Assembly (NCBI GenBank): GCA_004764695.1
Contig: SMSO01000035.1
Location: forward strand, 4,531,040 to 4,595,039
Length of the DNA stretch: 64,000 nt
Direction: 5' to 3'
Source: Schizochytrium sp. TIO01
Taxonomy: Eukaryota; Sar; Bigyra; Thraustochytrida; Thraustochytriidae
The notes under the pieces are model-generated. The model worked only from the letters and a program-made list of their open reading frames with translations, was not told the origin of the DNA and ran no database searches. Each line of letters begins with the position of its first letter. The first letter of the stretch is position 1. The position numbers and the translations under genes are program-made. Shown here one piece after another: positions 21,067-33,868 of this stretch.

Positions 21067-24000
21067 TGTTAGTTTCTAGTGTTTCTACCCTGTTCTTTAT
21101 GGTGGATTAATTTGTCAACGCAAAAGATTGAAATAAAACTCCGGCCAACCGCAAAAGACGTCAATGCCTTGCATCCCTCGCTCATGAGCAATGGCATAGC
21201 CATGCTAATGCGAGTGCTCGTCAAGCCGATTTAGCTTCCTCGTTCCACTCTGTGCTGTTAAGGCTAAGCCAAGAGAGTCTCACAGCGGTGTAGAAGCCAG
21301 GCTACTAGTGTCCAGGTTCACGAATATCTCGCAGCCTCAGGTTTAGAGCATGGGGAAGAAAAAAATGCTTTTAAAAACGTTTTTCAAATACTTAGTAAAC
21401 TTTAATTTTAAAAGATCAAAGCAAAAAGAAGGAAGAGGAGGAACTATTAGTGGTAAGTACTAGTTGCTAAATAACACTCGGTCCGTGAAATAAAAGATAA
21501 AAATAGTTTCGTTTGCGCTCCTAGCAATTGCGAGATTGCGGCCAAATAGTCTCCCCGAAATTTGATTGAATTTATCTACTGTGCAGATAAATGCCTCACA
21601 TACTGCCAGAGGGTACCCACTATAATGTTATCAGAGAGAGCAACACCTGGATCGCACTCAGGGATCTTATACTCTGTGCAAGTTTGAAAAGACGATTTGG
21701 AGTGAAGTCATGAATGTTTCCGTGAGCCTAGCCCCATTGATTATTCGGGTGTACAAATATAATTGTGGACACGAACGAGCGCTTATCAAGTCGATTCTGC
21801 TGGGAGTAAACTTTTTGACAATAAAAGAAAGTAGTCAGTATAGTACATTGATTTTGTTTGTTCTCACCAAATAAGAAGAAAGTGAGGGCATAAATTTACC
21901 TTCTGTATATAGTTGGAGAGATTCTAAGTCCTAAGCAAACAACTAAAACCAAAAGGAGTGTCAATAATGCGACATTCTAAAATCTGAGATCTTACATGTT
22001 ATTAAAGCATAGAACAAAACGGAATTGCAGCTTACCTATAATAAAATAATCCTCTGGGACTAAGAGAATCCTAGCAGATGAAAGAAAAACAAGAACTAGC
22101 GAACAAGTTGGAGAACCAATTGAACGCTGACATATTCCCTTATGCAGAGATCAAGAAAGGCTCCAGCTTGATACAACTCAAAAGAAGGCATCTAGTTGCA
22201 CTCTGTATAATATAGTTATCCAGATTAGGATCATAAGTTCCACATAAGTTTGGCGTAGTGGATATGCGAGGGGAAAAGGAGATCAATTCTTTGTCTCAAA
22301 GTCTGATTAGCAGTGAGGAAAGAAGAAAGAGGTTTATAAAATTTTGTACAGGCACGTGTGTCAGAATGCATTCTCAACTTCTCGATGCATAGTAGCCTAT
22401 AGTTATATGGCACTATCCCGTGATCTATATTTATATCCCTTGTAGACTCTACATGGTGGTAAACTTTAACTAAATCTCTCCTTTGACTCCTTCACGGTGT
22501 CGAAGGAGAGTTCACATTTCTACATGTCCATCATAGTTGAAGCAATGTGTCAAACGAGAGTCACAAACGTTCTCTAAATCTTTTACTATGACTTGAGGGG
22601 ATTCTTATTCTAGCAAAACTTCTGCGTATTCTATGGGGATCTCCTGGAAGAAAACCCCTAACTTCTCCTTAGAGATGTATTAGCAAAAGGTCAAGCACGA
22701 CTTAAAGCCAGCGAAGTACATGTTTTTGTCTTTAAAATAAAAAAGAAGAAAAATAGAGACTTATACGTTTAGCATTTGGGGAAACGCTTGTGAAGTTTAA
22801 CGAACCCCACCGATTTGTTATTGCAAGCTCGACTACCTATGCGTATCTCTTGTTTTTCATGAATTGTGTAATCATGCGCCATCATAGCCTGTAAAAAGTA
22901 TCGTCTAAGAGACTTGCCCATGATATCGAACTTTTAACATGAAGGCTGACTGGAATAAGGACATTTTTTTGGTTCATGATGGTGAACTCTTTAAAAGATA
23001 AAGATACAAAGAAGAGAAACCCAACAACAGGATAAACTGCAGTTTGTGAGTATTTCTTTACAGAGATCTTCATACTTATGACATTTTCCATGAACTCTGC
23101 TCAAACCCAGTATAAACCAGGTGCTATGGCTTCAGGTCCCTGGTTTTGTTCTTAAGTTCAGGCGGCTTCTTTTAGCTTGCGACCCACCAGCTTCAAATGA
23201 GTTTATGACTTTAAGGAGCCAGCCTCCAAGTATAATCTAAGGCCAATGCTAAGTTTTATCGAGTCGTTTTACTAAATGACCCTCAAGGTCTTCTTCTTCT
23301 TGATCATGTAATTTGGGGAAAGCACAAGCGATTTACTTGTATTTATGAAAGTTAAGTAAGTACGAAATTATGACTATCTCATGAAGCGGAATCAACCTGG
23401 ACGAATATGATATATCGACCAGTTGACACAGGTAGCTGAGCAGTAGAAGTAAGGTGGGTTCTGCAAATGTCTTTCATAATACTTGAACACTGCTTATTGC
23501 ACCAAACATTCGGATGCTTTTCTCCAGAGTCCTTGTCAAGCTTATCAACCCCGTCAGCATTCTCAGCTTGCACAAAGTCTCTCAGCTTGGCTGATTCTTT
23601 GCCTGGTCATAACCACATAGCAACAGGCTCAACTCATTAAATCCTTGGACAGGCGGCAAGGACTCCTCCTCCTCCTAATTTCTATTAGCATTAGTTTAAG
23701 TACTAACAGCTCTCACCAAGTTTTAGTGCTTCTCAGCCAGTTGCTGGTGGCTGCTCGTGGACGGTCTGCTCTGCGTTATAGCAGAGTGCTCGCGCAGTCC
23801 CCATTCTCAGCGATTCCCGCCTCGGCGCGGGGTGAACGCACATTTCTCCTTGTCTCCGGGCTCCGAGCAGGCAGCTGCTCCGCTGGACCGCCAACTCGTG
23901 CTCAATGTTGGTGGTGCTGTCGTCATGGGCTTCGCAGTATTTGCGACCCATAGAAAGAGCACCACACTAGTGCCAGCACTGCTAGTGTAAACCATAGCCG

Positions 24001-26390
24001 CATCGTCAACTAGCCAGCTACCTACCCTCTCTTCAATTCTATTTACAATTTATTATTTTATGTTTTAATTAATTAACTATTAAGAAATTATTACAAACAA
24101 AAATAAAAACAAGAAGCGCACCATGATACCTTGCCATGGAAAGGTTGCTCGATTACAATAGAACTGTTATTTTGAAAGGCTACTCGGGTATGGCATCTCT
24201 CAGTGGTCCTTTTTCAGTGGAGTGCTCAGCTACCAAGTGTGAGGTTGCTCTTATTCTTCGTTGGGAAAGAAACAGGAAAATTGATCCTTCTCATCATGAG
24301 AAAATAAAAAAGAGTGAATGAAAGCATGCTGATGATTGCGGGTTGTGATTGCGGTTGAGAAAAGATCGGTTGAGGCTAGCTGAAGAGGTCTGCATGCGAG
24401 GTGGTATGTAGTAAGGTTGTTATGAAGACTCCGAGGAAAGGGAGAGGAAGAGCCACACAGCCATCAGACAGCCGACCTGGGAAAAGAGGACATTGCTAAG
24501 ATAACTTGAAGTATTTGTTTGATCTTATTGTTTTTATTTTTCATTTTTACATGAAATTATTATTTTTAAAATGTATAGGGCCTATATCATTTGATTTATT
24601 TCATTTGAAAATAAAATTAAAATTAAAATCGGCCAAGATATGTCAGAGTGCCACTGTAAGAAAAAGCTTAACTCCTTGTTGACTATTTGTCTGTCAAGCT
24701 GCAAGAACTGCTCAGAGTTAGCGTTTCTGCGCCTGGCATAAATTCGTGCATTGTGTTGTTTTTCATTTATGAGTCTAGGTTGTTTTGTTTACTGATATCC
24801 CTGTGTCTAGCCAGCTATACAACACAAACTTGAACCATACGATGATACTGACGCCATAGACCAAAAGAATGCTTCTTCACGAAAAACTCGAGCCCAAAAT
24901 GGTTTACCGAAAGATAGTACAATCTGCACGCAGGGTTGTCGCAGAATACCTTATCAGTAGACTGTATTTCACAAGACGCATTGCAATGTAATTTAAATTA
25001 AATACAATGCAAAGCTAACTTGAATTGTGGTTGAAAAGGCACAACACAGATCCCTGGCACTTGTCCATTGCTACACAGCTTTGTCTGTCGTAGCGAAATG
25101 TCATTTGTGTGGCAAACAGTCAGCACTTAAATATTCATCTCATGAGACCAAGATAACGAGGTGCTCGGATGCCGTATGAGCAAAGCCGGTGCTTTGCCCA
25201 CTGCACACCGAATAGAACGCACGGGTACCTGGACCCATATATGTATGGACTATAGTGATATTCAGAGCTCAATTTTGCAAAAGCTGCAGACTCGAAGGAC
25301 TAATAAGTAGTAAAAGGATGCGGTCCCAGGCCAGCTAACTGTAACGCCTACGCCTATCTACTTACTCTACGTGCTTACGCCGACTCTGCTCGCGTGTCAG
25401 AATGTGGTGGAGGAGCCGCCTGTAACCCCACAAATAAAAAAAGACCAACCACAACTCTGTTAATTCTATCTTCGCACCGATGGTCTGTCCTCTGCTTAAG
25501 CAGTTCCTGACAGGTGATGATTTTCCAGGATGGGACTAAAAAGCCTCGATTTCATTCGATCTTTCCGTTCAAACGACGGAAAGGCCTTGAAGATTAACCC
25601 TCTTTTTACTTTACTTCTTTCTCTCTCGCCCAAAGTAGAAAGTGGAACTTCAACAACTTTTATAAATCCAAAAAGTGTTTTCTTTCAAGCAAAGTTCAAC
25701 GATGGGAGACATCGAATTACTGCCGCAGAGCTTCGCGCAGAGGTGCTTTGTGCTCGAGATTGGGTCAGCTTCTTGATTCAACAGCACTCGGCACGGCCCA
25801 ACATTCTCAAGTTGGCTGGTCCCATCCATGCACACGCAGCGACGGAGCTCAGGGATGCTGCCCACGGCGCATCAAAGCGCATCAACGACAGCCAACCGAG
25901 AGACCAGTGCTTTGGATGAATGAATGCTCAAATACAATGCGCCATTATCATCACAAAGATTGACCGCAGAACTCATCATCAGAGGTCATGATCGATGATG
26001 GACGATCTTTACGATACGATCCGATTCGATTGGTTGATGATGGCGTCAGAGCCTGTCCACCAACATCCGCACGGAGAGCTACAGCCGCCTGCTTTTGCCT
26101 CTTCGCAGCAATCGTGGACCTCGAGGTCGCTGCGATGTTCGTTCAATCCGCCGTCCACGATTGTGACGAAGTTGGCGATAGGATCCATGTTCATGAGAAG
26201 ATGCGCGAGGCTTAGTACGAATCCGTGGGAAACCAAGCACGCCAGAGCGGTCGAGGCACGAGTTCACTGGCCTCGATCCGAATCGCCTCGAGAGTGTGGC
26301 GTTGCCTGGTTGCGAGGCTGGCGGCAGCTAACTAGCATTTATTAATTGATTCATTTGTTGATCGATTTGTTGATTGAATGATTGATTGAT

Positions 26391-26420
26391 TTGTCTGTTT
26401 GTTTGTTTGTTTGTTTGTTT
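26391..26420. repeat. (TTTG)n microsatellite
   Basis: Tandem GTTT units follow a related stretch of TTGATTGA-type words. Similar TTTG arrays recur near 42,030 and 62,530. Confidence 0.9.
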
Positions 26421-27950
26421 AAGTTGGCTCATTGAGCGCACTCGATCAATTGGTCTCTTGTTTTGCGCAACAGAAGTTGTGGGAAGAAGAGCAGTCGAAG
26501 GAACTTGAGAGGAAGAAGAAGGGAATAATGGAAGATAGGTAACTTTTCAAGTTATCCATTCTTTGTTTAAAGAAGAAAAGAAAGAAAGAAAAAAGCTTTA
26601 TTTACTTTAGGGGTTGAAAACAAAACATCATTGCATTGTTGAAGCATTGCAGAATGGTCATATGATGATGATAAATATAAGAAAGAAGAAGGCTGCTCTT
26701 GCTCTGTGCTCTTTGCTCTGGACGAACGGCCACGAATTGCAATCGTAAACCATGAACCATGAATCGTGAACCATGAAGCATGAAAATGAATGGGTCCCAT
26801 GGCTTGCCAGTGTTTGGCCAAAACAGCGCCTTCTCAGGGTAGCAGAAGCACGAGGGATTGGCGCTGATGATCATGATTGAAAACTTGGGAGGAGGTTCGT
26901 TGAATCAGTGCGGAGATTCATTGATTTATTCATTCATGATGATGAGGACTTACTTCCTGACTGAGTGTGGTGTGAAGGCTGTCTGTCCAGGGCAAGCAGA
27001 GTGGAGAAAAGAAAAGCATTTGGCAGGAAAAGGAAGGCGAGCGGAACTGCTTTGGGGCCTTCTGGCTACGAAGCGGCGCCGCTGTTTCCTTTTACTTCTG
27101 CTCGCAGCTTTCGCTCATCTTCCTGCTCAGCACAGATGATAGATATATATATATATCAATTGGCTCTTTAAAATCGCGTTTCTTTCTTTCTAGCATTTTT
27201 TGTTGTAGAAATAAAATGAAGAATAAATTTTGTCAGTATTATTTATTTATTGGTTTATTTATTCTTCACGGTAAATAGCCGTAAGTTCAAAAGAATATTT
27301 TAAACAAAAACTTCTTACAATATTAATGATAATAGACTGAGGCAAGTCCTGCTGCGGACGACGCTCTTCAACACAAGAAATGCGCTGGCCCTGGTGAAAT
27401 TGAATTCATCGATAATTTTCGACTGAGCCCAACGCGACACCGTTCCTGTCATTCGAGCTCTCCTGATTGTTTCACTCATGTCTAAACTTGCAGTTTCTTC
27501 TGAAAGGTATCCAAATTCACGAACTTTTAATTTACTCAAGCTAATTGTTTAATTTTTATTTTTTTAAATTTGTTTTTAAATAAATTGAAATAAATTAGAA
27601 AGCACAATGTCACATATTCTCGCTGATCTGAGCATGCATGCTCAGAGTGCAGAGCAAAGCAGAGCAGAGCAGAACAGAGCAGTACCTATGTAGATGAAGA
27701 AGGATGTCAGCGAGCAAGCACGCAATAAGCATTTGCGAAGTCTTTTTCAGCACTACTACGACCAATACTTCCGTCACCTCGCCACCTCAGAACCGTGCGT
27801 TCCTTCCTTTCGGGGTGTTCTTTCAATTTCTGTTTACACTTGTTTTCTTTTTGTTTCTTTTAAAAACTCTTTTAAAAGTGACCTTCAAAACAAAATAACC
27901 TTTGTAAAAGATCCCTTGAATCCACTCCAACAGACAGGACAGGAGCGCAG

Positions 27951-27979
27951 CAAACCCCAAACCCAAACCCCAAACCAAG
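27951..27979 (+). promoter_or_regulatory. AAACCC(C) repeats in the aldehyde dehydrogenase leader
   Basis: Four AAACCC-type units in a row lie 44-72 bases before the start codon. They are C/A-rich and lack upstream ATGs, which fits an unstructured 5' leader of a well-translated mRNA. A transcription-factor or telobox-like role is only a guess. Confidence 0.3.
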
Positions 27980-28022
27980 CAAAGCAACACCTGCGCAGAC
28001 ACCGAGTCGCCAAGCTAGCAAG

Positions 28023-29525
28023 ATGGCGTCCAAGTTCAAGCTCCCCGCCCACTGGCCGTCGACCCTTCAGTCCTGGGTTGGCGGCTCCTTCAAGCCCGCT
28101 CGTGGTGCTGCTGGCAGGACCATCCCCTTGCAGTGCTCCGCTGTAGGCGAGCCCATCTGCAACTACGAGGTTGCCGGTGAGACCGACATTGACGAGGCCG
28201 TCGCTATTGCCGCCGAGGCACAGCGCGAGTGGGCCAAGGTCTGCCCCACCGACCGTGGCCGGATCCTCCGCAAGGCCGCCGATATCCTCACCGCCCGCAA
28301 CGATGAGCTCTCCGCTCTCGAGGCCTACGATACCTCGCGCCCTCTCCAGGAGACCCTCTACGTTGACATCGTCTCCGCCCGCGACGCCTTCGAGTACTAC
28401 GGTGGTATCGCCCCTACCATCGGTGGCGAGATGATCCACCAGCCCAACCGTAGCTGGGCCTACACCATTCGCGAACCCCTTGGTGTCACCTGCGGAATTG
28501 GTGCCTGGAACTACCCTATCCAGGGCGCAGGCTGGAAAGCCGCCCCCGCTTTGGCCTGCGGTAACGCCATCCTCTTCAAGCCCTCTGAGGATACCCCGCT
28601 CACTGCCCTCGCCCTCGGTGAGGTCCTCAAGGAGGCTGGAGTGCCCGACGGTCTTTACAACGTTATCCTCGGCGCTCGCGAGACTGGCCAAGCCCTCTCC
28701 AAGCACCCGGGCATCTCCAAGGTTTCCTTCACGGGTTCCATGCCCACCGGAAAGGCCATTTGCAGAGACGCAGCTGACACCCTCAAGAAGGTTCAGATGG
28801 AGCTTGGTGGCAAGTCACCGCTCATGATCTTCGAAGATGCTGACATCAACGAGGCAGTCTCCGCTGCTATGCTTGCCAACTGGTACTCCAACGGAGAGGT
28901 TTGCTCCAACGGAACCCGCATCTTTGTTCAGTCTTCCATCAAGGAGAAGTTCGTCGCCGAGTTCGTACGCCGTACTAAGCTGCTCAAGCTCGGCGACCCG
29001 CTCGACATGGACACTCAGGTCAGTTCTCTCATCAACAAGGCACACTTTGACAAGGTTATGGGCTACATTGAGAAGGGTAAGGCCGAGGGTGCTGACCTTC
29101 TCTGCGGTGGTGAGGCAGTCAAGCTTGGGGGCGACATGTCCAAGGGCCTCTTTGTCACTCCGGCTATCTTTGATAACTGCACTGATGATATGACTATCGT
29201 GCGTGAGGAAATCTTCGGCCCCGTGGCTTCTATCCTTTCCTTCGAGACTGAGGAGGAGGTCGTGCGCCGCGCCAACGACACTGAGTACGGTCTCTCCGCC
29301 GGTGTCTTCACCAAGGACATCCAGCGCGCCCACCGTGTCGTCCGCGACGTCGATGCCGGCACCACCTGGATCAACAACTACAACCTTGCCCCTGCTGAGC
29401 TCCCGTGGTCTGGCCACAAGAACTCCGGCATTGGCGTTTCTAACGGCACCTATGGTGTTGATGACTGGACTCAGATCAAGTCCGTCTACGTTGAGATGGA
29501 CAAGGTTGCCTGCCCCTACGAGTAA
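28023..29525 (+). CDS. Betaine aldehyde dehydrogenase (ALDH9/BetB type)
   Basis: NAD(P)-dependent oxidation of betaine aldehyde to glycine betaine, an osmoprotectant; related aminoaldehydes are alternative substrates. The 500-residue length is normal for the family. Visible motifs are the cofactor-binding region ending in GVTCGIGAWNYP, FTGS (Rossmann turn), the general-base Glu260 in MELGGKSP and the nucleophile Cys294 in GEVCSNGTR, a BetB/ALDH9-type context. The C-terminal part has EEIFGPV and the usual PWSGHKNSGIG. There is no targeting peptide, so it is probably cytosolic. The ATG has a strong CAAG-ATG-GC context. Codons are strongly C-ending, unlike most neighbours, which suggests high expression. 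Betaine synthesis would suit a marine organism, but substrate choice within ALDH9-like enzymes cannot be proved from sequence. Confidence 0.9.
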   Translation: MASKFKLPAHWPSTLQSWVGGSFKPARGAAGRTIPLQCSAVGEPICNYEVAGETDIDEAVAIAAEAQREWAKVCPTDRGRILRKAADILTARNDELSALEAYDTSRPLQETLYVDIVSARDAFEYYGGIAPTIGGEMIHQPNRSWAYTIREPLGVTCGIGAWNYPIQGAGWKAAPALACGNAILFKPSEDTPLTALALGEVLKEAGVPDGLYNVILGARETGQALSKHPGISKVSFTGSMPTGKAICRDAADTLKKVQMELGGKSPLMIFEDADINEAVSAAMLANWYSNGEVCSNGTRIFVQSSIKEKFVAEFVRRTKLLKLGDPLDMDTQVSSLINKAHFDKVMGYIEKGKAEGADLLCGGEAVKLGGDMSKGLFVTPAIFDNCTDDMTIVREEIFGPVASILSFETEEEVVRRANDTEYGLSAGVFTKDIQRAHRVVRDVDAGTTWINNYNLAPAELPWSGHKNSGIGVSNGTYGVDDWTQIKSVYVEMDKVACPYE

Positions 29526-31743
29526 ATCTTGTCCTAGGCTCAGCCTATCTCAGTTCGTAGGCGGGTTTGATCAATTGCATCTGCACTATGCTCATTACTT
29601 TGTCTGACGAACTGGCCATTACTGCAGGATAACCTCAAACGGACAGGAGTATGCCGCTGTTTAATCTAGAGACCTTTTGATCCAACTGTTCCCTGCACTG
29701 AAATTTATTGCGATTGGAAAGCATGCATACGTACACATTCACTCCAGCAATATCCTCTTTGGTTATTTTTGGCAGTGACCTGGAAGCTGAAGCGAGAGAG
29801 AGATAGTTCACCTCGATGACTCTTTCGTGAAAAGATTTCCTGTGGTTGTTAGTGTTAGCCCCGCAATTCTCCCTCATACTGACTATGCGTTAATTAAAAA
29901 CCTTCCCTTTCGTTGTGTTCAACGCAATTGTGCTCTCAAGCCGTCAAACACACATACGCACAACTCATTATCTTTCTCCGCACCATGGTGTAATTGAGCA
30001 AGGAATGAATATGTTTCTAATACATTCACATACATTTTCATCTTTTTTTGTTTCATCATCCTGAAACGCTTCCTTTCCTCTTGATATTGAAAACTCCAAA
30101 ACATGATATGCAGCCATGTATGGATTTCTTGGTTCATAGTATATCTTGTCCGGTCCCTTCGAGTTTTCAGAATAGTTTTCCCATTGTATCATGCAAGTAT
30201 TTTAACATGTACACGAAAACAGCTAATCATTATATTTTAGAAAGTAAAAACTCCCTTTTAATATGCAAAAGCATAAATTCCTCGTGAGAAATACATACTA
30301 CAACGAAGGTTTCGAAAACCGTGTAAACTTCGAGCCAGGAGGAAAGTGCAGTCTTACGAGATGTTGATGGGGTTTACAAGTTCTCTTTGAGGAGTAGATG
30401 GAATATCAGATTGATACCCTTCTAAGTATTACTAAGATCAAGTCGGGGAATGAATAAATCCTTAGGTTGGCGGCACTTATCCTGAGCCATAGTATGGATG
30501 AGAGTTCTGATACAAAACTATACCAGTCGCGCTATAACTCTTTAATTTCTGGGGTTAAGATATAGTGAATATCAAATCAGAATATAGATACGACCATAGG
30601 TTGAGAACGCCTGAATAGCTGTTCCTTATAAATCTGCACTTGACCAGCTACTCCCAACGTATAAAACGTGATTGTTTAATGACAGTGTCCAATTCTGCTA
30701 GTTCTCTTAAGAAAGCGATATCGGAAATTCAGGAGTTTTACCACGAAACGATGTTAGAAATGTTTCTTTTCATTTTTAGTGTTCCAGGCCAGACACTTGC
30801 AATCCTGGTATTGGTCTTAGAAAATATCACCCAATGTCAGGGACATCGGCATTATGTACCTTTACAAGTAATTTCAAAAAAGACAATCCTGAATGGCCTG
30901 AGTGGTATTTGTTTTGCCAATTTTATGAACATTTCCAAAGAACAGATTTCCATAATGGAAACTTATGGAATAATTAGAACAAAGGCCACCAGGTTCTTTT
31001 GAAGATGTTTCCCTGCAACAGAGCTGTGGAGGTCTGACATTACCGTACCAATTCGAAAAAGGTTTCTGAATATTGATAACGGGACCAAGTTTGCCTAGAC
31101 TACAACAGCAAGGGACTTTGATACATCTTAAGAGGTATGTATTCGAACAAGACTAGTTTTCTTGTTTTCTTTCCTAAACGCTGCGGTATGAATTGATGCT
31201 ATAGATGCACCGGGCATGTTCTGCCGCTTATTGCTCAATTCTAAACAACAATTTTAAGATCAACGGGCTGCTATTATGCATAATTTGCAGGTAAAGAAAA
31301 CCTGATCCATGAAAAAGTTGAGCAAAACAAACAAACTAGCTGATGCGAACGGAAATATTCCCTCTTTATGTTGTTGCGATGAAGGAGAACATCTAAACAA
31401 GAAGAAGACGCTCAAGGACTTTATTTATTTTTTAATTGAAAGACGTCTTAATTCAAGCCATTCTTGTCGGTTCAAAACTAGATGCAGATGAGATACAAGG
31501 TCCGTCTTCAACTAGCTTCCCTAAGTGACAGGCCAAAAGAACCTTCAGAAAGAATGTATTTCTTCAAGTTCAAAGTTCATTAAGCAAACAGGAGATCAAC
31601 TCAAAATAATAGTTTCCTCCGAAAAAAATTGAGCGTGCCTCCGCAGGTAAAACAGACTCATGAATCACAACTATCAAGGACTAACAGCACAAGTAATAAA
31701 GAGGATCGGGGGTTAAAGCCTTTGTGGTTTATAAAGTTTAGTC
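29526..31743. other. Convergent intergenic region
   Basis: About 2.2 kb of A/T-rich sequence between the convergent aldehyde dehydrogenase and RPS2 genes. Frames are short and mostly without ATG starts. A frame at 30,640-31,002 opens with a TTG and has no domain, so it is not called. No repeats of note were seen. Confidence 0.55.
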
Positions 31744-32541
31744 TCAAGCCTTAAGGGTAGCGGTCTTCTTGAGGAAGTCAGAGTGCTCCTGGAAGGGGCT
31801 GCGGCCGAGAGCGCGGGGGGCCCAGAGGTCCGGGCTGAGGAAGCCGTAGGACTTAACGAGTGCCTGGTAGAGGGCCTTGACGAAGTTGGTGGTGGTACGG
31901 GTGTGGCCGGAAGAGGAGGTGTAGACATCCTGGATACCGGCCATGGAGAGAAGCTTACGGGCCACGGGGGAGGCACAGAGACCGGTACCACGGGGGGCCG
32001 GGATAAGGCGAGTGCGGACGGAAGAGCACTTGCCGGTGAGCTTGCAGGAAACAGTGTGGGGCTTGCCGACCTTGTTACCCCAGTAGCCACGGCGAATAGG
32101 GGCGACGTTGACCTTGGCGTTCTTGAGGGCACCCTGGATGGCGTTGGCAACCTCAGAGGCGACCTTGGAGCCGAGACCGATGTGGCCGTTGCCATCACCG
32201 ACAGCGACGAAGGCCTTGAAGCGAGTGCGCTGACCGGCGGTGGTCTGCTTCTGGACAGGGACAATCTTCATGACCTCGTCCTTGAGGGAGTCCTCCGGGA
32301 AGAAGGCCTCAATGATTTCAGGCTCCTTGACGGGGAGGGAGAACAAGAAGATCTCCTCGATCGACTTGAACTTGCCCTCCTTTACCAAGCGGCCGAGCTT
32401 GGTGACGGGGACCCATGCCTCCTTGTCACCACGGCGACCACGGCCACGGCCACGACCGCGACCACGGCCACGACCACGTCCGCGACCACGGCCGAAGCCA
32501 CCACGGCCGCGAGGAGCTTCAGCACCTGCACCTGCCTCCAT
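31744..32541 (-). CDS. RPS2: 40S ribosomal protein uS5 (RPS2)
   Basis: Structural protein of the small ribosomal subunit near the mRNA entry channel, important for decoding accuracy. The 265-residue product starts with a Gly/Arg-rich tail (residues ~11-35, RG dipeptide repeats, a typical arginine-methylation substrate). [11 protein letters not shown], the S5 double-stranded-RNA-binding fold ([20 protein letters not shown]) and the C-terminal S5 domain ([30 protein letters not shown]) follow. The ATG at 32,541 in CAAG-ATG context is chosen; the open frame extends upstream only to a GTG. Codons are strongly C/G-ending, as expected for a ribosomal protein, so it is a useful reference for highly expressed genes here. 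Confidence 0.97.
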   Translation of the reverse strand: MEAGAGAEAPRGRGGFGRGRGRGRGRGRGRGRGRGRRGDKEAWVPVTKLGRLVKEGKFKSIEEIFLFSLPVKEPEIIEAFFPEDSLKDEVMKIVPVQKQTTAGQRTRFKAFVAVGDGNGHIGLGSKVASEVANAIQGALKNAKVNVAPIRRGYWGNKVGKPHTVSCKLTGKCSSVRTRLIPAPRGTGLCASPVARKLLSMAGIQDVYTSSSGHTRTTTNFVKALYQALVKSYGFLSPDLWAPRALGRSPFQEHSDFLKKTATLKA

Positions 32542-33256
32542 CTTGACAAATTGACTTTCCACGAGTCAAGCAAGCACTACCTGTATTTTAATAATGCAAT
32601 GATGAAATCAAAATATTGATTGCAATTTGCACACCAAAGTATTATTCAATCAAAACAGAAATAAAAGTTAGTTTCTCCGTCACCACTCAATTCCCTTCAA
32701 ATATAAGGTCTCTCAGAGAACGATACAGACACAACTTGGTACTCTCAATAATCAACAGTTGATTGATGCGCTCTGCAATAAAAACAAGGTGATCAACAGA
32801 TAACACGATGATGTCATTTTCCCTGACCAGGCATGCTGCATTGAAGATCCCAACATCTCCATATATCAGTAGATTGGCCGTTCACTCTTAACGATGTTGT
32901 TGCCCATGGTTTTCTTGGTTAGCTCGTAAAGCCACACGAAGATACCAGAGACCTCAAGCATCGCTCGAGAAATGTGAAAGGGGAAAATGCTGCGAGTGCC
33001 AAGCCAACAAGCAAGCCACCCAGGTCGTTCATGCGTGCATCCGCTCATCCATCTTGCTCCATGCCGCCACACAACCTCAGCCGAGTGCTAGAGGAATATT
33101 CCAAGGGCCTATGAGGCTTATCCACCAGCCCGCAGGCTGGCACCTGCTCAGCCAGCACCGTCCTTCGTCGCCCTCGCGACGCCACCGTCGCCTCTACGTA
33201 CGCTGCGATTCTGCCGCTGCCTCGAATGCCCTTCGCGCAGGCGCCCTCAATTTGCT

Positions 33257-33421
33257 CCCCGTATTCCCCCATATTATCTCTGCTTCTCTCCAAGCGAAAT
33301 ATTCCCCGCATTCCCCGTTGCTTGTGCTGCCTTTGTTTTCTGTGCACCACTCGATTGATTCCCTGTATTCCCCATAATCACACAATGGAGCACCAATGAT
33401 CCCTGTGTTCCCTGTAATAAT
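33257..33421. repeat. Dispersed degenerate TATTCCCC repeats
   Basis: At least five copies are visible: GTATTCCCC at 33,260, ATATTCCCC at 33,300, GCATTCCCC at 33,308, GTATTCCCC at 33,365, and a variant GTGTTCCC at 33,405. They often pair with a downstream TAAT or ATAAT. Spacing is irregular, so this is not a clean tandem array. Confidence 0.6.
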
Positions 33422-33466
33422 CATTAAGTTTACTTACTAAGGGGTGAAAAGGCGCCGAAGGAAGGT

Positions 33467-33482
33467 AAAACCCTAACCCTAT
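33467..33482 (+). promoter_or_regulatory. Telobox-like AAACCCTAACCCTA
   Basis: Two CCCTAA-type units sit about 390 bases before the MetF-like gene. In plants the AAACCCTAA telobox is a promoter element of translation-related genes. Here it could equally be a tiny interstitial telomeric repeat, and no function is shown. Confidence 0.35.
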
Positions 33483-33868
33483 TAGTGGAGGAGGGACCAC
33501 GAGGGCCGCGAGGACTGGGTGTGCGAAATGAGAATAGGTGTGTTCGGGGACAGTCAATGGCGTACCGTCGGGTTCTGCGGGGACGCAGGAACTGGTAGTT
33601 GGGATTGGAGTCTTAGGAGTTGGGCGTAGGATAGTGAGGGTACCTATGAGAAGTATTGTTTGGGATAGAGATCAAGAAACATGAGCAGAAAAGATATATA
33701 GAGCGAGAAGAACGATCAGCAAAACGACAACAAGAAGAAGAGCTGGACGCAGGCTCCAGCATAAGGTTGTTCTGATCCAAGGACGATTGCTTTAGCTGAT
33801 TTCGAAGGGTCAGAGAGAGTGAGGAACTTGTTGCACTTTGAAGAAAGTTTGTGAAAATCCTAAATACC

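Larger units (their letters stand above)
19132..25400. other. Gene-poor A/T-rich block
   Basis: About 6.3 kb with no recognisable protein gene; all frames are short (under ~105 codons) and lack domains. It contains a (TAG/TAA)n microsatellite (19,647-19,700), a T20-A7 homopolymer junction (21,040-21,066), and a small GC-richer patch (about 23,740-23,990) with overlapping chance frames. No transposon ends, long repeats or structural RNA were recognised by eye. Its left ~100 bases probably include the TIR/TPR promoter. Confidence 0.55.
25401..28022. other. Intergenic upstream of betaine aldehyde dehydrogenase
   Basis: No gene is firmly supported. A 129-codon ATG frame at 25,530-25,919 (+) has no recognisable domain and sits beside other overlapping frames in a GC-rich patch (about 25,750-26,340), so it is left as unproven. 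Simple repeats include (TTTG)n at 26,391-26,420, (TA)n near 27,143-27,155 and AGAGC repeats at 27,650-27,685. The last ~300 bases should contain the aldehyde dehydrogenase promoter and leader. Confidence 0.5.
32542..33868. other. Divergent promoter region with TATTCCCC repeats
   Basis: About 1.3 kb between the divergent RPS2 and MetF-like genes. The first ~250 bases should hold the RPS2 promoter. Between 33,257 and 33,421 there are several degenerate copies of a TATTCCCC motif, and at 33,467-33,482 a telomere-like AAACCCTAACCCTA. Short frames are present, but none is convincing. Confidence 0.5.

Noticed and set aside
25530-25919. 129-codon ATG frame
   Set aside because: No domain, and several overlapping frames in the same GC-rich patch suggest chance.
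27885-28706. Antisense frame over the aldehyde dehydrogenase start
   Set aside because: Shadow of a codon-biased gene, with no recognisable content.
31783-32619. Plus-strand frame opposite RPS2
   Set aside because: Low-complexity shadow of the RG-repeat and codon-biased RPS2 gene.
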